DNA from: Veillonellaceae bacterium SB90
GTDB lineage: Bacteria > Bacillota > Negativicutes > Selenomonadales > Selenomonadaceae
DNA length: 64,000 nucleotides
NCBI GenBank assembly: GCA_902364065.1
Contig: CABJCJ010000006.1
Span: 43,495 to 107,494 of the forward strand
Reading direction: 5' to 3'
Below, in pieces: positions 56,362 through 64,000 of this stretch. Below the pieces are notes generated by a model. The model ran no database searches. It saw nothing but the letters and a program-made list of their open reading frames with translations, and had not been told where the DNA came from. A program made the translations under genes and the position numbers. Each line of letters starts with the position of its first letter. The stretch's first letter is position 1.

Positions 56362-56988
56362 ATGGAACTTCTCGCAACCGGTTTTGAATTTTTCCAGAAG
56401 GGCGGCATCGTCATGTACATCCTTCTGCTCTGCTCGATTTTCGTCGTCTCGATCGGCGTGGAGCGTGCACTGTATTTCCGCCGCATGGATTCCGGCCGCG
56501 GCTTTGCCCGTGACTTCTATCTGGCACTTTCCAACGGCAACTGGCAGAAGGCGCGCAAGCTGGCCGATGATTCCCGCGGAGCCCTGGCGGACATCCTCTT
56601 CACCGTCATCACAAAGAAGCCGGAAGCAGCCGTGAACCCTGCCGCCTACATGGAAATCCAGTCCGGCATCGCTCTCGCAAAGCTCCGCAACCGCCTGTAC
56701 TACCTTAGCGTCATCGTCACGATGGCACCGCTTTTGGGCCTGCTCGGCACGATCAGCGGCATGATTACCTCGTTCTCGGTCTTCAATCTGGAGTCCGGTC
56801 AGGCCACGGCCATCACGGGCGGCGTCGGCGAGGCCCTGATCGCTACGGCCATGGGCCTCTGTGTTGCGATTTTCTCGCTGGCTGTTCACGCTTACTTCAC
56901 GCAGCGCGTCGAGAACATCGTCACGGATATGGAGCAGTGCTTCTCGCTGGTCGAAGCGACGGCCGGGGCAAGTGAGGAGGCGGCCTGA
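56362..56988 (+). CDS. exbB: ExbB/TolQ/MotA family proton channel
   Basis: A 208-residue three-span protein. The family block LGLLGTISGMITSFSVFNLE with GGVGEALIATAMGLCVAI follows the long cytoplasmic loop. It forms the pentameric motor with ExbD to energise TonB. The ATG at 56362 has AGGAGG ten bases upstream; a GTG at 56338 lies before that site. Because tonB and a receptor are linked, ExbB fits better than TolQ. Confidence 0.92.
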   Translation: MELLATGFEFFQKGGIVMYILLLCSIFVVSIGVERALYFRRMDSGRGFARDFYLALSNGNWQKARKLADDSRGALADILFTVITKKPEAAVNPAAYMEIQSGIALAKLRNRLYYLSVIVTMAPLLGLLGTISGMITSFSVFNLESGQATAITGGVGEALIATAMGLCVAIFSLAVHAYFTQRVENIVTDMEQCFSLVEATAGASEEAA

Positions 56989-57404
56989 TGCGACTCAGAG
57001 ACAGACGGAGCTTTGCCAAGCCGGAAGTCATGATCATCCCGATGATCGATATCATGTTCTTCCTGCTCGTATTTTTCATGATCAGCACGCTCTACATGGT
57101 CAACCTCAAGACGGTTGATGTCAACATGCCGCAGGCACAGCACGCCCAGACCCAGATGAACGTGACGTACCTCGTCACAATGAAGAAGGATGGAACGTTG
57201 TACCTTGAGGATAAGCCCATTGAAGAAGCGGCGCTCATCAAGAGTGCCAAGGAAGAGAACCGCCAGAACTCGCATTTCGCGATTGTCGTGCGCGCCGATG
57301 AAGGCATCGATTACGGCAAGGTTGTCGAGCTTCTGGATCATTTCCGCGCAGCTGGTATCAGCCGCTTCGGCCTGGCTGCCGATTCGGTGGGAGGAAAATC
57401 ATGA
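56988..57404 (+). CDS. exbD: ExbD/TolR family biopolymer transport protein
   Basis: A 138-residue single-span protein. The membrane segment contains the proton-path Asp in MIIPMIDIMFFLLVFFMI, followed by a periplasmic domain ending RFGLAADSVGGK. It touches exbB and overlaps tonB by four bases. Confidence 0.93.
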   Translation: MRLRDRRSFAKPEVMIIPMIDIMFFLLVFFMISTLYMVNLKTVDVNMPQAQHAQTQMNVTYLVTMKKDGTLYLEDKPIEEAALIKSAKEENRQNSHFAIVVRADEGIDYGKVVELLDHFRAAGISRFGLAADSVGGKS

Positions 57405-58132
57405 AGACCACAGAAGATAAAGACCGGCTGATCGGCTGGTGTTCCTCCGTGGGCGTTCATGTCATCCTTCTGCTGTTGGTCGCCGCCACCGGCCTTTTCC
57501 AGGCCGTTTCGAGCGAGAGCCGTCCCGTCGATGTCGAGATCTACGAGAACATGACGGATGAAGATGACTCGTCCGCCGAGGAAGCAGCGGCTGACGATGC
57601 GGCATCTGAGCCCGCGGAAACGCCGGCTGTGGATCCCATCGTCGTCAATCCCGATGTCCCGGCGCCGGCGGTGGAACAGGATCAGAAGGAAAAGCCGGAT
57701 GAAAAAAAGCCGGACAAGGAGAAGCATGCGGATAAACCCGCCGGCGATGCCAAGGCTGCGGGCAAGAATCCCCATGGGGATGCGCAGGGCAAGCCGGACG
57801 GCCATGGCTGCAGCGGCCAGCAGGGCCCCGCACCGCATGACCCGGGCAAAGCCAAGCACGTCAAGATGCGTGCGCAGGAGCTCGGCGGCTCGGCGCCGTC
57901 GTATCCGGAAAGCCTGCGTGCCCGCAACGTCTCGGGCAGCGTGACGGTCAAGTACGTCATCAATGAAGACGGCAGCGTCAGCAACCCCGAAATCACGGTT
58001 TCCTCCGGCACGCCGGAGCTCGATGCCGCCGCCACGTCGGCCATCATGACTTACCGCTACACACCGGCCCGCAACGACTACGACGAACCCGTCAAGAGCT
58101 ATTGGGCCAAGACCTTCAACTTCCATCTATGA
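57401..58132 (+). CDS. tonB: TonB energy transducer
   Basis: A 243-residue protein with an N-terminal membrane anchor (about 13-33; LIGWCSSVGVHVILLLLVA), a long Pro/Lys/Asp/Glu-rich periplasm-spanning linker (about 60-150) and the C-terminal TonB domain (SYPESLRARNVSGSVTVKYV, then TYRYTPARNDYDEPV). The C-terminal domain contacts TonB boxes of receptors such as the one at 50108. A terminator follows, so the iron operon probably ends here. Confidence 0.93.
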   Translation: MKTTEDKDRLIGWCSSVGVHVILLLLVAATGLFQAVSSESRPVDVEIYENMTDEDDSSAEEAAADDAASEPAETPAVDPIVVNPDVPAPAVEQDQKEKPDEKKPDKEKHADKPAGDAKAAGKNPHGDAQGKPDGHGCSGQQGPAPHDPGKAKHVKMRAQELGGSAPSYPESLRARNVSGSVTVKYVINEDGSVSNPEITVSSGTPELDAAATSAIMTYRYTPARNDYDEPVKSYWAKTFNFHL

Positions 58133-58164
58133 TGGTATAACTCTTTCGTGAGAATCAGCAAAAC

Positions 58165-58203
58165 GACCATTTGACGTCAACTCGTCAGATGGTCAATTTT
58201 TTT
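58165..58203 (+). terminator. Intrinsic terminator after tonB
   Basis: 12-bp stem with one wobble pair, GACCATTTGACG (58165-58176) / CGTCAGATGGTC (58183-58194), followed by a T-run of seven. Confidence 0.9.
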
Positions 58204-58238
58204 GCAGAATTGCCCTACCAAAGTCCAGAATCAACGCA

Positions 58239-58267
58239 TTGTTTTGAATTGAGAAAAATCATAAAAT
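58239..58267 (+). promoter_or_regulatory. Promoter candidate for the AfuABC-like importer
   Basis: TTGTTT (58239-58244), 17 bp, TAAAAT (58262-58267), 36 bases before the binding-protein start. Confidence 0.6.
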
Positions 58268-58303
58268 TAAAGTAACAAATCAAAAGACAAAGGAGGAGAA
58301 AAT

Positions 58304-59329
58304 ATGAAATTCGGGAAAATAACCATGTTCTTGACCGCGGCGACTCTGGCGGGCAGCATGCTTTTGACAGGGTGTGGTGGCGAAAGCAATTCTTCCAGCA
58401 GTTCAAACGCCAAGGACGATGGAAACGTGCTGGTCGTCTACAACTGCAATACGGATGATTGGACAGCACCGATTGTCAAGGAATTCCAGGAAGAAACCGG
58501 TATCGAGGTACAGCTTGTTTCAGGTGGCTCTGGTGAATTGATGGCACGTGTGAAAGCGGAGAAAGACAATCCGCTCGGCGATGTCATGTGGGGCGGCTCT
58601 GGTGATTCTTATCTGGCGCTTTCGCCGTATCTGGAACCATATGAATCCCCCGAGAAGGCAAATATCAATCCGCAGTTTGTTGTTGCAGACAATTCGTTCT
58701 ACAACATTACCATGGATCCCTATGTCATAGCGTACAATACAGATTTAGTCAATCCGGGAGAAGCACCGACGGGCTGGAAGGATTTACTGGATCCAAAATG
58801 GAAAGGCAAAATTGCCATTGCTGATCCGGCAAAATCAAGCTCCACGTATGCGGTCCTCTTAACCATGATGGATAAACTGGGCGGTGATCCGGCTATTGTC
58901 AATCAACTGGTTAAAAATCTGGATGGCAAGATCGCAAGTGGCTCGGCTGCACAAATTAAATCCCTTTCGGATGGCGAGTATGCGTTGACCGCGACATTTG
59001 AAGAAGCGGTTATGAAATATATCGTCAATGGATCGCATATGAAGATTGTCTATCCATCAGAAGGAACGGCAATCAGCACGGGCGGCATTGGCATCATCAA
59101 AGGTGCAAAACACATGGAGAATGCAAAGAAATTCATCGATTTTGCTATGAGTAAAAAAGTTCATGAACGTTTTGCTCAGTATCAGCGTCGTTCGACGCGT
59201 ACCGATATTCCAGCCCCATCGGATTTGAAGCCGATTTCGGAAATCAATTATGTGCCATTTGATACGAAGCATGCTGTTGAATACAAAGATACGTTCTTAG
59301 GCCTCTGGCGCAAAGCTGTAACACAGTAA
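58304..59329 (+). CDS. AfuA/FbpA-type substrate-binding lipoprotein
   Basis: A 341-residue lipoprotein with lipobox LLTGC near residue 24 and a Ser/Asn linker. The class II binding-protein fold is shown by VLVVYNCNTDDWTAPIVKEF, GDVMWGGSGDSYLALSPYL and WKDLLDPKWKGKIAIADPAK. The family includes Fe3+ binders and AfuA, which binds sugar phosphates. The Tyr-Tyr pair of Fe3+ binders near the C-terminal third was not seen. An AGGAGGAG lies upstream of the ATG. Confidence 0.85.
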   Translation: MKFGKITMFLTAATLAGSMLLTGCGGESNSSSSSNAKDDGNVLVVYNCNTDDWTAPIVKEFQEETGIEVQLVSGGSGELMARVKAEKDNPLGDVMWGGSGDSYLALSPYLEPYESPEKANINPQFVVADNSFYNITMDPYVIAYNTDLVNPGEAPTGWKDLLDPKWKGKIAIADPAKSSSTYAVLLTMMDKLGGDPAIVNQLVKNLDGKIASGSAAQIKSLSDGEYALTATFEEAVMKYIVNGSHMKIVYPSEGTAISTGGIGIIKGAKHMENAKKFIDFAMSKKVHERFAQYQRRSTRTDIPAPSDLKPISEINYVPFDTKHAVEYKDTFLGLWRKAVTQ

Positions 59330-59344
59330 AAGTAAACAGGTGGA

Positions 59345-59371
59345 GGAGGGTGGATGACCACCCTCCTTTTT
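59345..59371 (+). terminator. Intra-operon hairpin after the binding protein
   Basis: Perfect 9-bp stem GGAGGGTGG / CCACCCTCC with a 4-base loop and five T residues. It probably reduces expression of the downstream ATPase and permease relative to the binding protein. Confidence 0.8.
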
Positions 59372-59397
59372 AAATCATGAAAAAGGGGGAAAATCCA

Positions 59398-60465
59398 ATG
59401 AGTTTTGCTGTACATATTCAAGATGTAGTCAAGGAATACGGCGATTTTTTAGCCGTTAACCATATAACGCTCTCTATAAAGAATGGAGAATTCTTCACGC
59501 TGCTGGGGCCGTCCGGCTGTGGTAAGACAACGCTTTTGCGCATGATTGCCGGCTTTAATCCGATTGACGGCGGCACCATATCGTTTGATGATCGCGTCAT
59601 CAATGATGTTCCCTCCTATCTCCGCAATATTGGCATGGTCTTTCAGAATTATGCCGTATTTCCTCATATGAGTGTAGCTGACAATATTGCGTATGGTTTG
59701 AAGGCGCGCAATTTTAAAGGCGAAGAATTAGACAAAAAGGTGCGGGCAGGTTTGGCCATGATGAAGATCGAAAACCTGGCAGACCGCATGCCATCGCAGT
59801 TATCCGGCGGCCAGCAGCAGCGCGTGGCTTTGGCACGTGCTATCGTGATTGAACCGGATGTCATGCTGATGGATGAGCCTCTTTCTAACTTGGACGCAAA
59901 ATTACGCTTGGAGATGCGTTCTGTGATACGGAATATCCAGCAGACTCTGGGCATCACGACGATTTATGTCACGCATGACCAGGAAGAAGCACTGGCTATT
60001 TCCGACCGTATTGCGGTAATCAACAGTGGCACGATCATGCAGGTTGGCAATCCGGAAGATATTTATAAACATCCTGCCAATACTTTTGTTGCCAATTTCA
60101 TCGGTACATCGAATTTTATTCATGGTACGGTGAAGGAAGGACAGTTGGCAATCCTGGATCAGGCTATGTATGATTTTTCGCCAAAAACGCCATACGAAGG
60201 CGATGTACAGATTTCTGTACGTCCGGAACAGATTGTCCTGTTACGCGGACATGGTGAAGGTATTCCAGGGGAGATTGTACGCGCGGTTTTCCTCGGCACA
60301 CGGTACGAATATGAGATTGCGATTGCGGATGGAACACACGTCAAAGTCAATGCCTATAACATCCATTCGGATGAGGTCTATCATGCTGGCGATAAAGTGG
60401 GCTTACGTTTGTCTGCCCAACATATGAATATCTATGATGCGAGCGGGGAGGTGCTGTTGTCATGA
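59398..60465 (+). CDS. ABC transporter ATP-binding protein, AfuC/FbpC/PotA type
   Basis: A 355-residue importer ATPase. Walker A GPSGCGKTTLLRM, signature LSGGQQQRVALARAI, Walker B VMLMDEPLSNLD and a C-terminal TOBE domain (about 280-350). The ATG at 59398 has AAAGGGGGA upstream; an ATG at 59377 contains that site. It overlaps the permease gene by four bases. Confidence 0.94.
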   Translation: MSFAVHIQDVVKEYGDFLAVNHITLSIKNGEFFTLLGPSGCGKTTLLRMIAGFNPIDGGTISFDDRVINDVPSYLRNIGMVFQNYAVFPHMSVADNIAYGLKARNFKGEELDKKVRAGLAMMKIENLADRMPSQLSGGQQQRVALARAIVIEPDVMLMDEPLSNLDAKLRLEMRSVIRNIQQTLGITTIYVTHDQEEALAISDRIAVINSGTIMQVGNPEDIYKHPANTFVANFIGTSNFIHGTVKEGQLAILDQAMYDFSPKTPYEGDVQISVRPEQIVLLRGHGEGIPGEIVRAVFLGTRYEYEIAIADGTHVKVNAYNIHSDEVYHAGDKVGLRLSAQHMNIYDASGEVLLS

Positions 60466-62129
60466 AAAATTGGCATACGATGTCTCTTTACGATCGTTTC
60501 AACTGTTGGACCATTATTACCGTTGCTTCTTTGTGCCTGATCCTGCTGTTCATCATCTATCCATTTTCGGTCCTGGTGATTCATTCTGTTGTTACAGAAA
60601 CAGGCGAGATCTCTTTTGCCAACTATGTAACATTTTTCCATAGCGACTACTATCTTCAGACTTTGTTCAACAGCTTCATTGTATCGTTGAGTGCAACGGT
60701 ACTGGCCTGTATAATCGGCATTCCTATGGCGTATTTCACGTCGCGCTATCACATTACGGGAAAACCCTTGATTGATAATCTTTGTATCCTGGCCATGATG
60801 TCGCCACCTTTTATTGGCGCCTACTCCTGGGTCGTACTCCTGGGTCGAGCCGGCTTCATAACGAAATTCATGCAGTCGCACTTTGGTTTTTCCATGCCGT
60901 CCATCTATGGATTTGTGGGCATCTTATTGGTTTTCACGTTAAAACTATTTCCCTATGTGTATCTTTATGTGTCAGGAGCCCTGAGAAGCATGGATGCTTC
61001 TTTGGAGGAAGCAGCGGAAAGCCTCGGCGTTGGAGGCTGGAAGAAATTGCGTACGATAACATTTCCCTTGATTATGCCGACGATTTTATCCGCTGCTTTG
61101 ATGGTGTTCATGACTTCTTTGGCAGATTTTGGTACTCCTGCTTTGATTGGTGAAGGGTTTCGCGTATTGCCGGTATGTATTTACGATGAATACATGAGTG
61201 AACTGGGTGGAAATACGGCTTTTGCCAACGTATTGAGCGTCGTGGTGATTGCTTTTGCGATGCTGGTGCTGCTGCTGCAAAAAAAGGCAATTGCAGGGCG
61301 CAATTATACCATGAGCAACCTGCGGCCGCCTAAAGTAAAATCTCTGCCACCGATTTCTCGTATGGTCGTTACGGCAGGCGTCTACCTGGTTGCCTTCTTG
61401 GGGGTTTTGCCGCAGATCACGGTAGTGGCCACCTCCTTTGTCAAGACAAGCGGTCCTGTCTTTTTACCTGGTGTTGGCTTGGACAGCTACCGCGAAGCCT
61501 TTTCTAAAATGTCTCTGGCAATTTCTAACTCGTTCATGTTCTCCATTATCGCGATTTCCATCATGATCTTTTGTGCCATGCTGTTGGCTTATTTGATTGT
61601 GCGGAAAAGCTCTCGTGTCGTTAATTTAATTGATATGCTGGTCATGTTCCCCTACGTTGTACCAGGTGCCGTACTTGGTATCATGCTCGTTTCAGCTTTC
61701 AACTCCAAGCCTTTGTTATTGACCGGAACGGCTGGCATCATGATCCTCTCGTATGTGATTCGCAAGATGCCATTTACGCTGCGTTCCAGCATTGGCATAC
61801 TGTATCAGATTGAATCAAGCGTAGAAGAAGCATCCATTAGTCTGGGCGTGCCGCCGTTTAAGACATTCTTTAAGATTACGGCGCGGCTGATGCTGCCGGG
61901 AGTCATATCGGGAGCCATCTTGAGCTGGATTGCGACGATGAATGAATTGAGTTCTTCGATGATTCTCTATACTGGCGCAACGCAGACAATATCGGTAGCC
62001 ATTTTCAACGAGGTTACGAGCAAGGCTCATTTTGGTACAGCAGCGGCTCTGGCTACAGTCCTTACAGTTGCCACGATTTGCTCTCTTTGGCTTTGCAAGC
62101 GCTTGTCAGGAGGTAAGATTTCCTTATAA
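60462..62129 (+). CDS. Two-domain ABC permease, AfuB/FbpB type
   Basis: A 555-residue permease with two fused transmembrane domains (about 12 spans). Each half carries an EAA loop: EEAAESLGVGGWKKLRTITF in the first and EEASISLGVPPFKTFFKITA in the second. This internal duplication is typical of the Fe3+/sugar-phosphate/2-aminoethylphosphonate subclass. Overlap with the ATPase gene suggests coupling. Codon use is more AT-rich than in upstream regions. Confidence 0.93.
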   Translation: MKNWHTMSLYDRFNCWTIITVASLCLILLFIIYPFSVLVIHSVVTETGEISFANYVTFFHSDYYLQTLFNSFIVSLSATVLACIIGIPMAYFTSRYHITGKPLIDNLCILAMMSPPFIGAYSWVVLLGRAGFITKFMQSHFGFSMPSIYGFVGILLVFTLKLFPYVYLYVSGALRSMDASLEEAAESLGVGGWKKLRTITFPLIMPTILSAALMVFMTSLADFGTPALIGEGFRVLPVCIYDEYMSELGGNTAFANVLSVVVIAFAMLVLLLQKKAIAGRNYTMSNLRPPKVKSLPPISRMVVTAGVYLVAFLGVLPQITVVATSFVKTSGPVFLPGVGLDSYREAFSKMSLAISNSFMFSIIAISIMIFCAMLLAYLIVRKSSRVVNLIDMLVMFPYVVPGAVLGIMLVSAFNSKPLLLTGTAGIMILSYVIRKMPFTLRSSIGILYQIESSVEEASISLGVPPFKTFFKITARLMLPGVISGAILSWIATMNELSSSMILYTGATQTISVAIFNEVTSKAHFGTAAALATVLTVATICSLWLCKRLSGGKISL

Positions 62130-62142
62130 AATATTCTAAATA

Positions 62143-62186
62143 TTACCAACAAGGCTTACCTGTGATAAAATGATACCATAGTGGTA
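62143..62186 (+). promoter_or_regulatory. Promoter and operator-like repeat before the sensor kinase
   Basis: TTACCA (62143-62148), 17 bp, TAAAAT (62166-62171), followed at once by the inverted repeat TACCA-TAG-TGGTA (62174-62186). A related arrangement occurs at 63953-64000. Confidence 0.55.
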
Positions 62187-62216
62187 AGCGGGAATTGGGG
62201 ACAGGAGGTAAGCAGG

Positions 62217-63923
62217 ATGCTCCATAAATGGAAAATGAGTTATCGGCTGCGTCTCCTGTCCTATATGTTTCTCGTCGGTTTTTTACCTGTTCTGGTACTA
62301 TCTGCAGGTGTTTTGCTGATTGTTTATCAAAATATTGATAGAACGGAGGCACAGGAGGCATATCAAAATATTCATAGTGTCGCTGAGCAGGTTTCAAGCT
62401 CTGTCGATGGATATGTTAAGCTGGTAGATACGTTATCTGAATCTGTGGTTATTGAACATGTCCTGGAACAATCCTCTGATAATGTACGCGAAGCATATGC
62501 GCAGATGTTCTTATTGATGCGGGGCAATCATGAGCAGGCTACGCTATACGTTTTATCTGGGAATGGACAGGTAGCCCTTTCTACATCGGACATACCGCAT
62601 AGCTATAAACTGCCTCAGAATAGTGGCTGGGGCGTATTTGCAAAAGCTGCACGGTCCAAGGATGCCGTACTGATATCGGTACCAAAGCAGGATCCTGATT
62701 TTCGGAATGTCGTTTTGACCGTGTGCAGGGCTGTACGCAAAGATCAACAGATTATCGGTTATGTCATTATTGATATTGAACGCCGGGCCATATGGGATAT
62801 CTTGAATAACTATTCTTCGCAGGATATTATTCTGACGGATCAGTATCATTATGTTTTTTATGATACTCTGGGAAGCAGTAAAGAGGGTGTGGTATCCGGG
62901 ATTACCGGCAGCGGATCTTTTTCTTCGACTAGTGGAATTGTCAGGGACCCCGACAATCCGGATAAAAAGCTTTATTATTTTCACGAACCCAAATACCATA
63001 TTGGCGTGATGCAAAAAGAAATCACGGATAGAAGTGGCTTTTATGCATTGCGACGTACTATTGCAATTTTTGATTTGGTCGTATTGGTTATTATTATTCT
63101 GCTCTCGTATAAGTTGACACGTGACTTATGGAAACCTATGGGGGATTTAGTTACGGGGATGGAATGTGTTCGGCAAAATAATTTAGACGTGCGAATCCCG
63201 ATTCGAAGAAGGGATGAAATTGGTGCTCTGGCGGCAACTTTTAATAAAATGGTTTACCATATCCGTCGTCTGCTGCGAGAGGCAAAGCAAAAAGAAGAAA
63301 CCTTGCGCATTGCACAGATTAAAGGACTGCAGGAACAGGTCAAGCCGCATTTCATCTATAATACACTGGATCTGATCAAATGGAGTGCCAAAGCTGGCGA
63401 TACGAAGACGGTGGCACTTTTAGCGGTATCATTGGGACGGTTGCTGCGTAAGATTTTGGGGAAGTCGGCGTTTATCACGGTTCGGGAAGAGTTTGAGATT
63501 TTACAGTCGTATATGACGATACAGGAAAAGCGGTTTGGTGACCGGATTCAAGTCGAATTTTTATTGGAACCGGATTTGGCAGACAAGTATCTGCCCAAAC
63601 TGATTTTGGAACCTGTGTTGGAAAATGCCGTGAAGCATGGGCTGGGGAGCGTGACAGAAAAAGGAAGAATCTGTGTTTCGAGCCGCTTGAAAGGAAAATA
63701 CATGGAATTTGAGATTGCAGATAATGGTGCAGGAATGGATCTTGCCAAAGCTCAACAATATCTTGAAGGTCATGATGATCAGCATGTGGGACTCTATAAC
63801 GTACATCTGCGTGCTAAACTTAATGGAGATGCGACTTGTGGTGTTACGATCAAGCCTCAGGCAGAAGGGGGAACTCGTGTGATTATCCGTTTATTGGTCT
63901 TGGAGGAGGGAACTAATAGTTGA
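62217..63923 (+). CDS. YesM/LytS-type sensor histidine kinase
   Basis: A 568-residue kinase: TM1 (about 11-33), a periplasmic sensor domain (about 34-280), TM2 (about 281-300), HAMP (about 300-355), and a His_kinase domain with phospho-acceptor His378 in QVKPHFIYNTLDLIKW. The HATPase domain has the N-box ENAVKHGLG near 469 and DNGAGMDL. The ATG at 62217 has AGGAGG upstream. It follows the importer and probably controls it with a response regulator beyond the window edge. Confidence 0.93.
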   Translation: MLHKWKMSYRLRLLSYMFLVGFLPVLVLSAGVLLIVYQNIDRTEAQEAYQNIHSVAEQVSSSVDGYVKLVDTLSESVVIEHVLEQSSDNVREAYAQMFLLMRGNHEQATLYVLSGNGQVALSTSDIPHSYKLPQNSGWGVFAKAARSKDAVLISVPKQDPDFRNVVLTVCRAVRKDQQIIGYVIIDIERRAIWDILNNYSSQDIILTDQYHYVFYDTLGSSKEGVVSGITGSGSFSSTSGIVRDPDNPDKKLYYFHEPKYHIGVMQKEITDRSGFYALRRTIAIFDLVVLVIIILLSYKLTRDLWKPMGDLVTGMECVRQNNLDVRIPIRRRDEIGALAATFNKMVYHIRRLLREAKQKEETLRIAQIKGLQEQVKPHFIYNTLDLIKWSAKAGDTKTVALLAVSLGRLLRKILGKSAFITVREEFEILQSYMTIQEKRFGDRIQVEFLLEPDLADKYLPKLILEPVLENAVKHGLGSVTEKGRICVSSRLKGKYMEFEIADNGAGMDLAKAQQYLEGHDDQHVGLYNVHLRAKLNGDATCGVTIKPQAEGGTRVIIRLLVLEEGTNS

Positions 63924-63952
63924 AGTTAAGTTATAAAATACTATAAATACTC

Positions 63953-64000
63953 TTGCTGAAAAGTCAATTTATTGGTAAAATGGTATTGAGGTGATACCAT
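63953..64000 (+). promoter_or_regulatory. Promoter and operator-like repeat at the window end
   Basis: TTGCTG (63953-63958), 17 bp, TAAAAT (63976-63981), overlapped by the perfect inverted repeat ATGGTAT (63980-63986) / ATACCAT (63994-64000). The gene it serves lies outside the window. Confidence 0.55.

Overview
The window looks like a chromosome segment from a diderm member of the Firmicutes, class Negativicutes (Selenomonas/Mitsuokella-like). That placement is inferred. The sequence carries a complete lipopolysaccharide and outer-membrane gene set, yet the genes use Firmicutes-style ribosome-binding sites, frequent TTG and GTG starts, and sigma-A type promoters (TTGACA / TATAAT, 17 bp). Gene order (tamB, bamA, skp, lpxD, lpxC, fabZ, lpxA, lpxI, lpxB, msbA, waaA-lpxK, kds, lpt) is the outer-membrane supercluster known from Negativicutes. 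Most of the window is GC-rich; the last about 5.7 kb is visibly more AT-rich.

Layout. (1) 1-28.5 kb: outer-membrane supercluster, all on the + strand. It starts with the end of tamB, a sigma-70 family factor, an Ala/Pro-rich membrane protein, a three-POTRA BamA, an uncharacterised POTRA/barrel-like protein and three different Skp/OmpH paralogues. Lipid A genes (lpxD, acyltransferase, lpxC, fabZ, lpxA, lpxI, lpxB) follow, then the flippase msbA, a fused WaaA-LpxK protein, KDO synthesis (kdsB, kdsA, kdsD, kdsC), a second acyltransferase, LPS export (lptC, lptA, lptB, one LptF/G) and a DUF3084 protein before a strong terminator. (2) 28.5-31.9 kb: a RuvC/YqgF-like protein, dCMP deaminase, then wecA and wecB. 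(3) 31.9-39.4 kb: atpZ and the F1Fo ATP synthase operon atpI-B-E-F-H-A-G-D-C, with its own promoter and a possible 34-residue leader ORF. (4) 39.4-47.6 kb: TauE/SafE permease, YgbA-type protein, small membrane protein, a DnaA-box cluster, then Orn/Lys/Arg decarboxylase, tmk, rnmV, rsmA, an NhaC-type antiporter, a TSCPD protein and a histidinol-phosphatase. (5) 47.6-49.9 kb: Hsp20, and on the - strand arsR and the ACR3 arsenite pump. (6) 50.0-58.2 kb: an apparent Fur-controlled siderophore locus with a TonB-dependent receptor, two permeases, an ATPase, a lipoprotein binding protein, and exbB-exbD-tonB. (7) 58.3-64 kb: an AfuABC/FbpABC-type importer followed by a YesM/LytS-type sensor kinase, with a second copy of the kinase's promoter/operator motif at the very end of the window.

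Together the genes build and energise a Gram-negative envelope. Region 1 makes and exports lipid A-KDO and inserts outer-membrane proteins; region 3 supplies or uses the ion gradient; region 6 uses that gradient through TonB to pull siderophores across the outer membrane. No tRNA, rRNA, CRISPR array, insertion sequence or prophage was seen.
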